64,000 nt of DNA from Caulobacter sp. Root655 (lineage in GTDB: Bacteria; Pseudomonadota; Alphaproteobacteria; Caulobacterales; Caulobacteraceae): NCBI RefSeq assembly GCF_001427665.1, contig NZ_LMHC01000024.1:1-64000 (forward strand), read 5' to 3'. Of the stretch, positions 56,816 to 64,000 are shown piece by piece. Numbering within the stretch: the stretch's first letter is position 1; every line of letters begins with the position of its first letter. The notes beneath the pieces are model-generated. The model searched no databases and was not told the DNA's origin. It was given only the letters and a program-made list of their open reading frames with translations. Position numbers and translations under genes: made by a program.

Positions 56816-58260
56816 TGCCGACCTCCATCGCCGGACGCCTGACCCTGATGTTCGCCGTGGCCACGGGGCTGGTCTCCGCCCTGGCCGGCACGGCCATCTT
56901 CATGTTCCAGACCCTGGAGCTGAAGCGGCACCAGGCCGAGGAACTGCGGGCCCGCTTCGAGATCGTCGAGACCATGGTCCGGCACCTGGGCGGAGCGGAT
57001 CGATGGCCGATGCTGGCCGACAAGCTGACGTCCTTCACCCCGGCCAACGACAGCATCCGCTATCGGGTCGAGAGCCCCGACCCCCGCTTCGCCTACGGCG
57101 CGCCCTGGCCGGCCGGGGCCCAGGCCCAGGGGCCACGCGAAGGCGTCGGCTACGTCCGGTTCGACCAGCGGCGCTTCATGACCCTGTCCCAGGTGGTGCC
57201 CCCCTACCGCGAGCGTCCGGCCGTGCGCCTGACCATCGCCGCTGACACCGCGCCTTTCGACGCCTCGGGACTGGTCCTGGGCGTCGGGGTGCTGACCGCC
57301 TCGCTGCTGACGGTGGCGGCGGTGAGCCTGCTGGGGCGCCGCATCGCCAAGGGCGGGCTGGCGCCGGTCGACCGGCTGTCGCGGCACGCCGCGGCGCTGA
57401 ACCCCGACGACCTCAGCCTGAGAATGCCGACCCAGCGGCTGCCGGCGGAACTGAAGGGGCTGATGGCCGCCTTCAACGGCGCCCTCGACCGTCTGCAGAA
57501 CGCCTATGTCCGGCTGTCCTCGTTCAACGCCGACGTGGCCCACGAGCTGCGCACCCCGCTCAGCAACCTGATCGGCCAGACCCAGGTGGCCCTGTCGCGC
57601 ACCCGGCGGACCGACGAGCTGGAAGAGGTGCTGCACTCCAACCTGGAAGAGCTGGAACGGCTCAGGACCATCATCAACGACATGCTGTTCCTGGCCAGGG
57701 CCGACCAGGGGGCGATGGCGGCCAACCTCGCGCCGACCTCGCTGGCCGCCCTGGTCCGCAAGACGGCCGACTTCCTCGACGTGCTGTTGGAGGAGGCCGG
57801 CGTCACCTTGCGGGTGGAAGGCGACGCGACCATCGCCGTGGAGGAGTCGCTGCTGGGCCGCGCGATGACCAACCTGCTCGACAACGCCATCCGCCATGGG
57901 GCTGGGCCTGGCCTGGTGACCGTGACCATCGAGGACCATGGCGACCAGGTCTGCATCGGCGTGCGCAACCACGGAACGCCCATCCACGAGGCGCACCTGG
58001 CCAGGCTGTTCGACCGGTTCTACCGCCTGGATCCGGCGCGGGAGAACAGCGGCGACAGCCACGGCCTGGGCCTGGCGGTCGTCAAGGCCGTGGCCTCGAT
58101 GCATTGCGGCAGCGTCTTCGCGCGCTGCGAGAACGGCGAGGTGCTGGTCGGCCTGTTCCTGAAGAAGCGCGCCCGGGCGGGCCTCGATGATTCCGTCGAG
58201 ACGTCCGCCCCCCGCCCCGCCGGCGCGCCGGTCAAACCGGAGATGACCCAGCCGGTCTAG
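56815..58260 (+). CDS. Sensor histidine kinase (CusS-like)
   Basis: A 481-residue membrane kinase. Two membrane helices (about 10-32 and 152-175) flank a periplasmic sensor of ~115 residues. A HAMP domain follows, then the phospho-acceptor His243 in FNADVAHELRTPLSNLI and the ATPase motifs NLLDNAIRHG and SHGLGLAVVKAVA. The ATG at 56815 follows GGAGGAG and overlaps the regulator stop; GTG at 56812 is also possible. It probably senses an extracytoplasmic signal such as metal or envelope stress. Confidence 0.92.
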   Translation: MPTSIAGRLTLMFAVATGLVSALAGTAIFMFQTLELKRHQAEELRARFEIVETMVRHLGGADRWPMLADKLTSFTPANDSIRYRVESPDPRFAYGAPWPAGAQAQGPREGVGYVRFDQRRFMTLSQVVPPYRERPAVRLTIAADTAPFDASGLVLGVGVLTASLLTVAAVSLLGRRIAKGGLAPVDRLSRHAAALNPDDLSLRMPTQRLPAELKGLMAAFNGALDRLQNAYVRLSSFNADVAHELRTPLSNLIGQTQVALSRTRRTDELEEVLHSNLEELERLRTIINDMLFLARADQGAMAANLAPTSLAALVRKTADFLDVLLEEAGVTLRVEGDATIAVEESLLGRAMTNLLDNAIRHGAGPGLVTVTIEDHGDQVCIGVRNHGTPIHEAHLARLFDRFYRLDPARENSGDSHGLGLAVVKAVASMHCGSVFARCENGEVLVGLFLKKRARAGLDDSVETSAPRPAGAPVKPEMTQPV

Positions 58261-58331
58261 TGTGACGATTGAATTGACGGCCCTCGATCATGAGGCGTGG
58301 GCTATCTGCATTGGCTCCCGCACAAAAACCT

Positions 58332-58434
58332 TGTCATCCCGGGCGAAGCGAAGCGCAGACCCGGGACCGCCACAAGCGCATGCGCTCAGGCGTCGGTCCC
58401 GGATCTTCGCGCTGCGCGCTCGTCCGGGATGACA
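58332..58434. repeat. Intergenic palindromic repeat, TCATCCCGG type
   Basis: Outer 11-base arms TGTCATCCCGG (58332-58342) and its complement (58424-58434), with inner arms CCGGGACCG (58361-58369) and CGGTCCCGG (58394-58402). It is related to the repeat at 27231-27354. It lies between the convergent kinase and NodT genes and may end both transcripts. Confidence 0.8.
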
Positions 58435-58501
58435 GCGGTAATGAGCGATATGCGATAGTTCTGAGTACCGAGCGGCGTCCAGACCCTCCCTCGACAACAG
58501 C

Positions 58502-59905
58502 TCACGACCCCAGCGCCCCGTCCCAACCGCCGCCCAGGGCCCGCACCAGATCGACGCCGGCCGCCAGCCGGCGCGCGCGGATGTCGAGCGCCGAGCGGCG
58601 GGCGTCCAGTTCGGCCGTCTGGGCCGTCACCACTTCCAGATAGCTGGCCGCGCCCTCGCGATAGCGGGTGGTGGCCAGGGCGTTGGTCTGGACGGCGGCG
58701 TCCACGGCCTCCGTCTGCCGCGCCTCGGCCGCCGCCAGGCGGTTGGCCAGGGCCATCTGGTCCTCGACCTCGCGGAAGGCGTCCAGCACGGTCTGGCGAT
58801 AGAGCGCCGCCTGTTCCTCGAACGCCGCGCGGCTGCCGGCGACGTCGGCGCGCCGCGCGCCGCCGTCCAGCAGCGGCAGGCTGACGGCCACGGGTCCCAG
58901 GGCCCATTGATGGTTCGAGGCCGACAACAGGTCGCCGCCCGTCGACTGGAACCCGCCGGTCGCCGCCAGGGTCAGGCTCGGATAGGCGGCGGCCCGGGCC
59001 ACCCCGATGCGGGCGTTGGCGGCCGCCACCCGGCGCTCGGCGGCGGCGATGTCGGGCCGGCGCTGCAGCAGGTCGGACGGGGCGCTGACCGGCACGCGCG
59101 GCGGTTCGACGACGTCGGCGGCGGCGGCGATCGTGAAGCTGGACGCCGACTCGCCCAGCAGGGCGGCGATGGCGTGCTCCAGCAGCGCCCGGTCGGCCAG
59201 CGCCTGTTCGTACTGCGCCTGGGTGACGGCCAGCTGGGTCCGGGCCCGGCCGACATCGACCGCGCTGGAGGCGCCGCCGCGGAACCGCTTGTCGGTCAGG
59301 GCCAGGGCCTTCTGATAGGCGTCGGCGGTCTGGGTCAGGACCGAGATCTGGGCGTCGAGCTCGCGCAGCTGGAAATAGGTGTCGGCGAGCCGGGCCTGCA
59401 GGCTGAGCCGGACCGAGGCCAGGTCGGCGGCGCTGGCCTGGGCCTCGGCGCGACCGGCCGCCACCAGGTTGCGCACCCGACCCCAGAGGTCGAGCTCGTA
59501 AAGCGCCGTGGCGGTGAGGACATTGTTGTCCCGCCGGCCGTTGGCGGCGTTGCGGTCGCGCTCGGCGCTGGCCGTGGCGCTCACCGACGGCCAACGGTCG
59601 GCGCCGACCCGGCGCGCCAGGGCCGTTGCCTGGTCGTAGCGGGCCAGCGCCACGGCCAGCGCGGGGCTGCCGGTTTCCAGGCGCTGCTCCAGGGCGTCGA
59701 GGGCCGGGTCGCCGAAGATCCGCCACCAGGGCCCGCGCGCTTCGGCGTCGGCCGGCGCGGCCGGGGTCCACGGGCCGGTTTCGCGATAGGCCGGGGCCGC
59801 CGCGACCGAGACCGGCGGCGCATAGGCCGGGGCCAGGCTGCAGCCTCCGAGCGCCAGCAGGGCGACGGCCGCGAAGCTACGGGCGGGCTGACTACGAGCG
59901 GGCAT
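58502..59905 (-). CDS. RND outer-membrane factor, NodT family lipoprotein
   Basis: A 467-residue TolC-like outer-membrane channel. The lipobox ALGGCS places the acylated Cys at residue 22. Two outer-membrane-efflux repeats follow, with family segments PWWRIFGDPALDALEQRLET, YELDLWGRVRN and LLQRRPDIAAAERRVAAANA. It completes the tripartite pump. Its start lies inside the end of the adaptor gene (14-base overlap), showing cotranscription. Confidence 0.92.
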   Translation of the reverse strand: MPARSQPARSFAAVALLALGGCSLAPAYAPPVSVAAAPAYRETGPWTPAAPADAEARGPWWRIFGDPALDALEQRLETGSPALAVALARYDQATALARRVGADRWPSVSATASAERDRNAANGRRDNNVLTATALYELDLWGRVRNLVAAGRAEAQASAADLASVRLSLQARLADTYFQLRELDAQISVLTQTADAYQKALALTDKRFRGGASSAVDVGRARTQLAVTQAQYEQALADRALLEHAIAALLGESASSFTIAAAADVVEPPRVPVSAPSDLLQRRPDIAAAERRVAAANARIGVARAAAYPSLTLAATGGFQSTGGDLLSASNHQWALGPVAVSLPLLDGGARRADVAGSRAAFEEQAALYRQTVLDAFREVEDQMALANRLAAAEARQTEAVDAAVQTNALATTRYREGAASYLEVVTAQTAELDARRSALDIRARRLAAGVDLVRALGGGWDGALGS

Positions 59906-61082
59906 TGGCCGCGCCCTTGGCCACGTTCTGGGGCCGCACCGCGCGCACGACGTCGCCGTTGGTGATGGAGTCCGGGGGACTGTTGACCACCCATTCCGTG
60001 GCCCCCACGCCGCCGGCCAGCTCCAGGTCGGCCCCGAAGTCCCGGGCGATCCGCACGGGCCGGATGCTGACGCGGTTGTCGGCCCCGACCACGGCCACCG
60101 ACGTGCCCTCCTTGCGGAACAGCAGGGCGCTGGACGGCACCCGCAGCGGGCTGGCGCCGGCCGCCGGGCCTTGCAGATTCAGGGTCACCTGGGCGTAGGC
60201 GCCGGGCTTGAGGCGGCCGGCGCTGTTGTCGAACACCAACTGGATCAACATGGCCCCCGACTGGGCGTCGACGGCGTCGGCCGAGCGGACAAGCTGGGCC
60301 TCGAACACCTGGTCCGGCTGGTCGGGCACGGTGAAGTGCGCCGTCAACCCGGGCCGGATGCCGGCAGCCAGGCTTTGCGGCACGCTGACATAGAGCCGCA
60401 GCTTGCGGGTGTCGGCCACGGTGAACAGCGGCGTGGCCCGGCCGTCGCCGGCCGCGATCAGGGCGCCGACGTCGGTGTCGCGGCTGGTCACCACGCCGTC
60501 GAACGGCGCGACGATCCGCCGGAAGCCGGTCAACGCCCGCAGGCGCTGGACGTTGGCCTGGGCCTCGTTGCGCATCGCCTGGCGGGCGGCGAAATCGCCG
60601 CGCTTCTCGTCGGCCTCCTGCTGGGAGACCGCGTTCTCGCTGACCAGGCGGTCCCAGCGGGTGGCGGTGACGGACGCCAGGTCGCGCTGGGCCTGGGCCG
60701 TGGCCAGGGCGGCGTTGGCGGCGACCAACTGCTGGTCGACTTCCGGGGCGTCGACCTCGGCCAGGACCTGTCCGGCCTTCACCGGGGTTCCGATGTCGGC
60801 GTACCAATTGCGCAGGTAGCCGCTGGTCCGGGCGTAGACCGGAGCCTGGGCCCAGGCCTGCAGGCGACCCGGCAGGACCAGCGTCCCGGCGTCGCCGCGC
60901 GACGGCTGGGTGACGCTGACCGACTGCACCGCGCTGTCGCGGGTCGTCGCGCTCAGTTCCTGGCGCGCCATCAGCCGGGTGGCCGCGCCCACGCCGAGGA
61001 CGATCACCAGGGCGGCGCCGACGAAGAGGGCGGCGCGACGCAGCCGCCTGGGATTGGTTTGGGGAAGGATGGTGTCAGGCAT
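59892..61082 (-). CDS. RND periplasmic adaptor (membrane fusion protein)
   Basis: A 396-residue HlyD/AcrA-like adaptor. An N-terminal membrane anchor (residues 15-40) precedes the first biotinyl-lipoyl half with PVYARTSGYLRNWYADIGTP, a coiled-coil hairpin (about 115-180), the second lipoyl half FRRIVAPFDGVVTSRDTDVG and a beta-barrel. It links the inner-membrane pump to the NodT channel. The start at 61082 has GAAGG upstream and overlaps the permease stop by eight bases. Confidence 0.92.
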   Translation of the reverse strand: MPDTILPQTNPRRLRRAALFVGAALVIVLGVGAATRLMARQELSATTRDSAVQSVSVTQPSRGDAGTLVLPGRLQAWAQAPVYARTSGYLRNWYADIGTPVKAGQVLAEVDAPEVDQQLVAANAALATAQAQRDLASVTATRWDRLVSENAVSQQEADEKRGDFAARQAMRNEAQANVQRLRALTGFRRIVAPFDGVVTSRDTDVGALIAAGDGRATPLFTVADTRKLRLYVSVPQSLAAGIRPGLTAHFTVPDQPDQVFEAQLVRSADAVDAQSGAMLIQLVFDNSAGRLKPGAYAQVTLNLQGPAAGASPLRVPSSALLFRKEGTSVAVVGADNRVSIRPVRIARDFGADLELAGGVGATEWVVNSPPDSITNGDVVRAVRPQNVAKGAANARS

Positions 61083-64000
61083 GGACGGGACCTTCGGAGG
61101 ACGCATCCCGGGGGGACGCGCGGCGGCCGTGAACGAGGGCGAAGACGCAGGGAACGAAGAGGAGCGAGGCGCAGGTGGCGAAGATCAGCCCGCCGACCAC
61201 CGCCCGGCCGAGCGGCGCGTTCTGCTCGCCGCCCTCCCCCAGGCCCAGGGCCATGGGGGCCATGCCGATGACCATGGCCAGGGCGGTCATCAGCACCGGC
61301 CGGAAGCGGGTGACCCCGGCCTCGAAGGCGGCTTGCAGGGCGTCGCCGTGCTCGGCCAGGCGTTCGCGGGCGAAGCTGACCACCAGGATGGAATTGGCCG
61401 TGGCCACCCCCATGCACATGATCGCGCCGGTCAGGGCGGGCACTGACAGCGGCGTGCCGCTGGCGAACAGCATCCAGGCGATGCCGGCCAGCGCCGCCGG
61501 CAGGGCCGAGATGATCACGAACGGGTCCGACCAGGACTGGAAGTTGATGACGATCAGCAGATAGATCATCACCACCGCGCCCAGCAGGCCCCAGCCCATG
61601 CCCGAGAAGGCGGTGTTCATGGTCTGGTACTGGCCGCGCAGGGTCACCTTGACGGTGGCGGGCTTGTCCTTCTCCAGGGTCTTGAGAACCTTCTGGACGT
61701 CGGTCGCCACGCCGCCCAGGTCGCGGCCCTGGGTGGCGGCGAAGACGTTGATCATCGGCTGGATGTTGTACTGCGAGACGACGGCCTGGGTCGAGCCGCG
61801 GCTCAGCGCGCCCAGGCCGCCCAGCACCTGCGGGTCCTGGCCCGGGGCGCGCGCGCCGCTGACCGGGATCGCGGCCAGCTTCTGCAGGCTGTCGATCATG
61901 TATTCCGGGGTCTGGGCGACGACGGGATAGGACACGCCGTTGGCGGGGTTGAGCCAGAAGACCGGCGAGGCCTGGGCGCTGCCGGCCACGGCCCCGGCCA
62001 GGCTGGCGGTGACGTCGCGCTCGTCCAGGCCCAGGGCGTTGATCCGCGTGCGATCGACGTCGAAACGCAGTTCGGGGGCGCCCGCCGGCTGCTGGATCCG
62101 CGCGTCCGCCACCCCGTCGACGCCGCGGATCGCCCGCAGGATCTTCTGGGCGTAGGCCTGGTTGGCGGCCAGGTTGTTGCCGGTCACCTGGATGTCGATC
62201 GGGGCTGGGGCGCCGAAGTTCAGGATCTGGCTGGTGACGTCGGCGGGCAGGAACGAGAAGGTGGCGTTCGGGAACAGCCGGGGCATCTCACGGCGCAGCC
62301 TGGCGATGTGCTCGGCCGTGGGGCTGTGGCCCTTCTTCAGGCTGATCAGGATGTCGCCGTCCTGCGGGCCGATCGTGCCCGAGGCGTTGTAGGCGACGTT
62401 GATGCCGCTGCTGCTGAGGCCGATGTTGTCGACGACCGTCTCGATCTCGGAGGCGGGGATGATCGCGCGGACCTGATGCTGGATCCTGTCGAACAGCGCC
62501 GCCGACTCCTCGATCCGCGAGCCCACCGGCGCCCGGACGTGCATGGCGATCGCCCCGGAATCCACCGCCGGAAAGAAGTTGCGGCCCAGGAATGGCACGA
62601 GGGCGAGGCTGAGGATCGCGAAGGCCAGGAAGCCGGCGACGAAGACCCGACCCGATCCCAGGGCGAAACCCAGGACCCCCGAATAACCGTCGCGGAAGGC
62701 GCTGAAGCGACGCTCGAAGCCCTGCTGGAAGCGCCCGAACGACCCCCGCGGCGGCGCATGCTCTTCATGCCCACCCCCCTCATGTCCATGGGGCGCATGC
62801 GGCCGCAGCAGGTACATGGCCATGGTCGGCACCAGTGTCCGCGACAGCAGGAACGACGCGATCATCGCGAAGACCACCGACAGGGCCATCGGCACGAACA
62901 GGAACCCGGAAACGCCCGGCAGGAAGAACATCGGCACGAAGACGATGCAGATGCAGAGCAGACTGACGAAGGCTGGCGTGACGATCTGGGCGGCGCCGTC
63001 GAGGATCGCCGTGCGCACGTCCTTGCCCTGCTCCAGGTGCCAGTTGATGTTCTCGATGGTCACCGTGGCGTCGTCGACCAGGATGCCCACCGCCAGGGCC
63101 AGGCCGCCCAGGGTCATGACGTTGAGCGTCTGGCCAAAGGCCGCCAGGGCGGCGATGGCGGCCAGCACCGCCAGCGGGATCGAGATCGCGATGATCACCG
63201 TCGAGCGCCAGGAACCCAGGAACAGCAGGATCATCAGCGAGGTCAGGATCGCCGCCAGCGCCCCCTCGTGCACCACGCCGTCGATGGCCGCCTTGACGAA
63301 GGCCGACTGGTCGTTGAGCGGCGTGATGCTCAGTTCCTTGGGCAGGTTGAGCTTCAGCTCCGGCAGGGCCGCCTTGACGCCGTCGACGATGGCGATGGTC
63401 GAGGTGGAGCCGGACTTCAGCACCGTCATCAGCACCGAGCGCTGGCCGTCGACGTGAACCACGTTCTGCTGCGGCGCCGAGCCGTCGCGCACGTGGGCGA
63501 CGTCGCTCATGCGGACGGTCGAGCCGTTGACCGTGCGGATCGGCAGGTTGTTGAGCTCCTCGACCGAGCCCGGAGCGTTGTTGAGCTTCAAGCTGTACTG
63601 GAACTCGCCGATCTTCACGAAACCGGCCGGGGTGATCTGGGTCTGGGCGGCGATGGCGGCCCCGACGTCGGTGGCCGACAGGCCCTTGGACAGCAGCGCC
63701 TGGGGGTCGATGTCGACCTGGATCTGGCGCGTCCGGCCGCCGAACGGGAACGGCACGGCCGCCCCGGGCACGGTGACCAGGCGGGTGCGGATGAAGTTGA
63801 CGCCGTAGTCGAACAGCTGCTGCTCGTTGAGCCCTTCCCCCGACAGCGCCAGCTGGACGATCGGCACGGTCGAGGCGTTGTAGTTGAGGATCAGCGGCGG
63901 CGTCGTGCCCGCCGGCATCTGGCGCAGCAGGGTCTGGGAGACGGCGGTAATCTGGGCGTTGGCCAGCCGCACGTCGGCGCCAGGCTGGAAATAGACCTTG
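61075..64000 (-). CDS. RND efflux permease, HAE-1 type, 5' end outside window
   Basis: The visible 975 residues cover most of an AcrB-like proton-driven pump; the start lies beyond the right edge. LGGLALAVGILVDDATVTIE followed by NINWHLEQ contains the essential paired aspartates of the fourth membrane helix. The sixth-helix loop holds a His-rich stretch, HAPHGHEGGGHEEHAPP, unusual for this family. The other signatures fit broad drug/solvent pumps (HAE-1) rather than heavy-metal pumps. It is the first gene of the leftward operon with adaptor and channel, and converges with the two-component genes. Confidence 0.93.
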   Translation of the reverse strand, partial: KVYFQPGADVRLANAQITAVSQTLLRQMPAGTTPPLILNYNASTVPIVQLALSGEGLNEQQLFDYGVNFIRTRLVTVPGAAVPFPFGGRTRQIQVDIDPQALLSKGLSATDVGAAIAAQTQITPAGFVKIGEFQYSLKLNNAPGSVEELNNLPIRTVNGSTVRMSDVAHVRDGSAPQQNVVHVDGQRSVLMTVLKSGSTSTIAIVDGVKAALPELKLNLPKELSITPLNDQSAFVKAAIDGVVHEGALAAILTSLMILLFLGSWRSTVIIAISIPLAVLAAIAALAAFGQTLNVMTLGGLALAVGILVDDATVTIENINWHLEQGKDVRTAILDGAAQIVTPAFVSLLCICIVFVPMFFLPGVSGFLFVPMALSVVFAMIASFLLSRTLVPTMAMYLLRPHAPHGHEGGGHEEHAPPRGSFGRFQQGFERRFSAFRDGYSGVLGFALGSGRVFVAGFLAFAILSLALVPFLGRNFFPAVDSGAIAMHVRAPVGSRIEESAALFDRIQHQVRAIIPASEIETVVDNIGLSSSGINVAYNASGTIGPQDGDILISLKKGHSPTAEHIARLRREMPRLFPNATFSFLPADVTSQILNFGAPAPIDIQVTGNNLAANQAYAQKILRAIRGVDGVADARIQQPAGAPELRFDVDRTRINALGLDERDVTASLAGAVAGSAQASPVFWLNPANGVSYPVVAQTPEYMIDSLQKLAAIPVSGARAPGQDPQVLGGLGALSRGSTQAVVSQYNIQPMINVFAATQGRDLGGVATDVQKVLKTLEKDKPATVKVTLRGQYQTMNTAFSGMGWGLLGAVVMIYLLIVINFQSWSDPFVIISALPAALAGIAWMLFASGTPLSVPALTGAIMCMGVATANSILVVSFARERLAEHGDALQAAFEAGVTRFRPVLMTALAMVIGMAPMALGLGEGGEQNAPLGRAVVGGLIFATCASLLFVPCVFALVHGRRASPRDASSEGPVHA

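Overview
The window looks like chromosome from a high-GC alphaproteobacterium of the Caulobacter/Phenylobacterium type. Supporting signs are the strong G/C bias at third codon positions, TonB-dependent receptors paired with a SapC / cupin-8 / tryptophan-halogenase set, LacI-type operators with the core TARCGYTACC, and several intergenic palindromic repeats. No rRNA, tRNA, CRISPR array, transposase or phage gene was seen.

Bases 1-23,550 form a plant-polysaccharide utilisation locus best suited to arabinoxylan or arabinan. The enzymes are a GH27 alpha-galactosidase, a secreted serine esterase, a GH51 arabinofuranosidase, a GH3 beta-xylosidase/glucosidase with a PA14 insert, a GH43 beta-xylosidase/arabinofuranosidase and, cut by the left edge, an IlvD/Edd-type sugar-acid dehydratase. 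Two large TonB-dependent receptors supply outer-membrane uptake and one MFS permease supplies inner-membrane uptake. A LacI repressor lies inside the locus. Four near-identical operator sites sit in the three divergent promoter regions, so one regulator could control the whole locus. The region also holds gene debris: a beta-helix protein reduced to its two ends and a fragment of a fumarylacetoacetate-hydrolase-like gene.

Bases 23,700-42,700 are mostly housekeeping or accessory: FrnE/DsbA-like oxidoreductase, DUF808 membrane protein, old-yellow-enzyme alkene reductase, glyoxalase I, Atm1-type ABC exporter, a lipoprotein, LOG-family nucleosidase, a pair of acyl-CoA dehydrogenases, a short CobT-like protein, DUF1289 flanked by two paralogous secreted proteins, a retropepsin-like protease, DusA, a nitrobindin-like barrel protein and a two-domain beta-propeller phytase. 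The two acyl-CoA dehydrogenase genes are separated by a 448-bp cassette with ~43-bp terminal inverted repeats that carries a DUF559 nuclease-like gene. This is the best mobile-element candidate in the window.

Bases 42,700-53,900 hold an archaic (Csu-like) chaperone-usher pilus cluster: six spore-coat-U-type subunits, a PapD-like chaperone, an usher and a tip protein, all on the plus strand and tightly packed, plus a seventh subunit-like gene on the opposite strand. Two related LuxR-type regulators and A/T-rich, palindrome-bearing intergenic regions bracket the cluster.

Bases 54,000-64,000 contain a phospholipase-C-like gene whose 3' end runs into the remains of a class A acid phosphatase gene, then an OmpR/CusS-like two-component system convergent with an RND efflux operon (permease, adaptor, NodT-type outer-membrane factor). 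The permease runs off the right edge.
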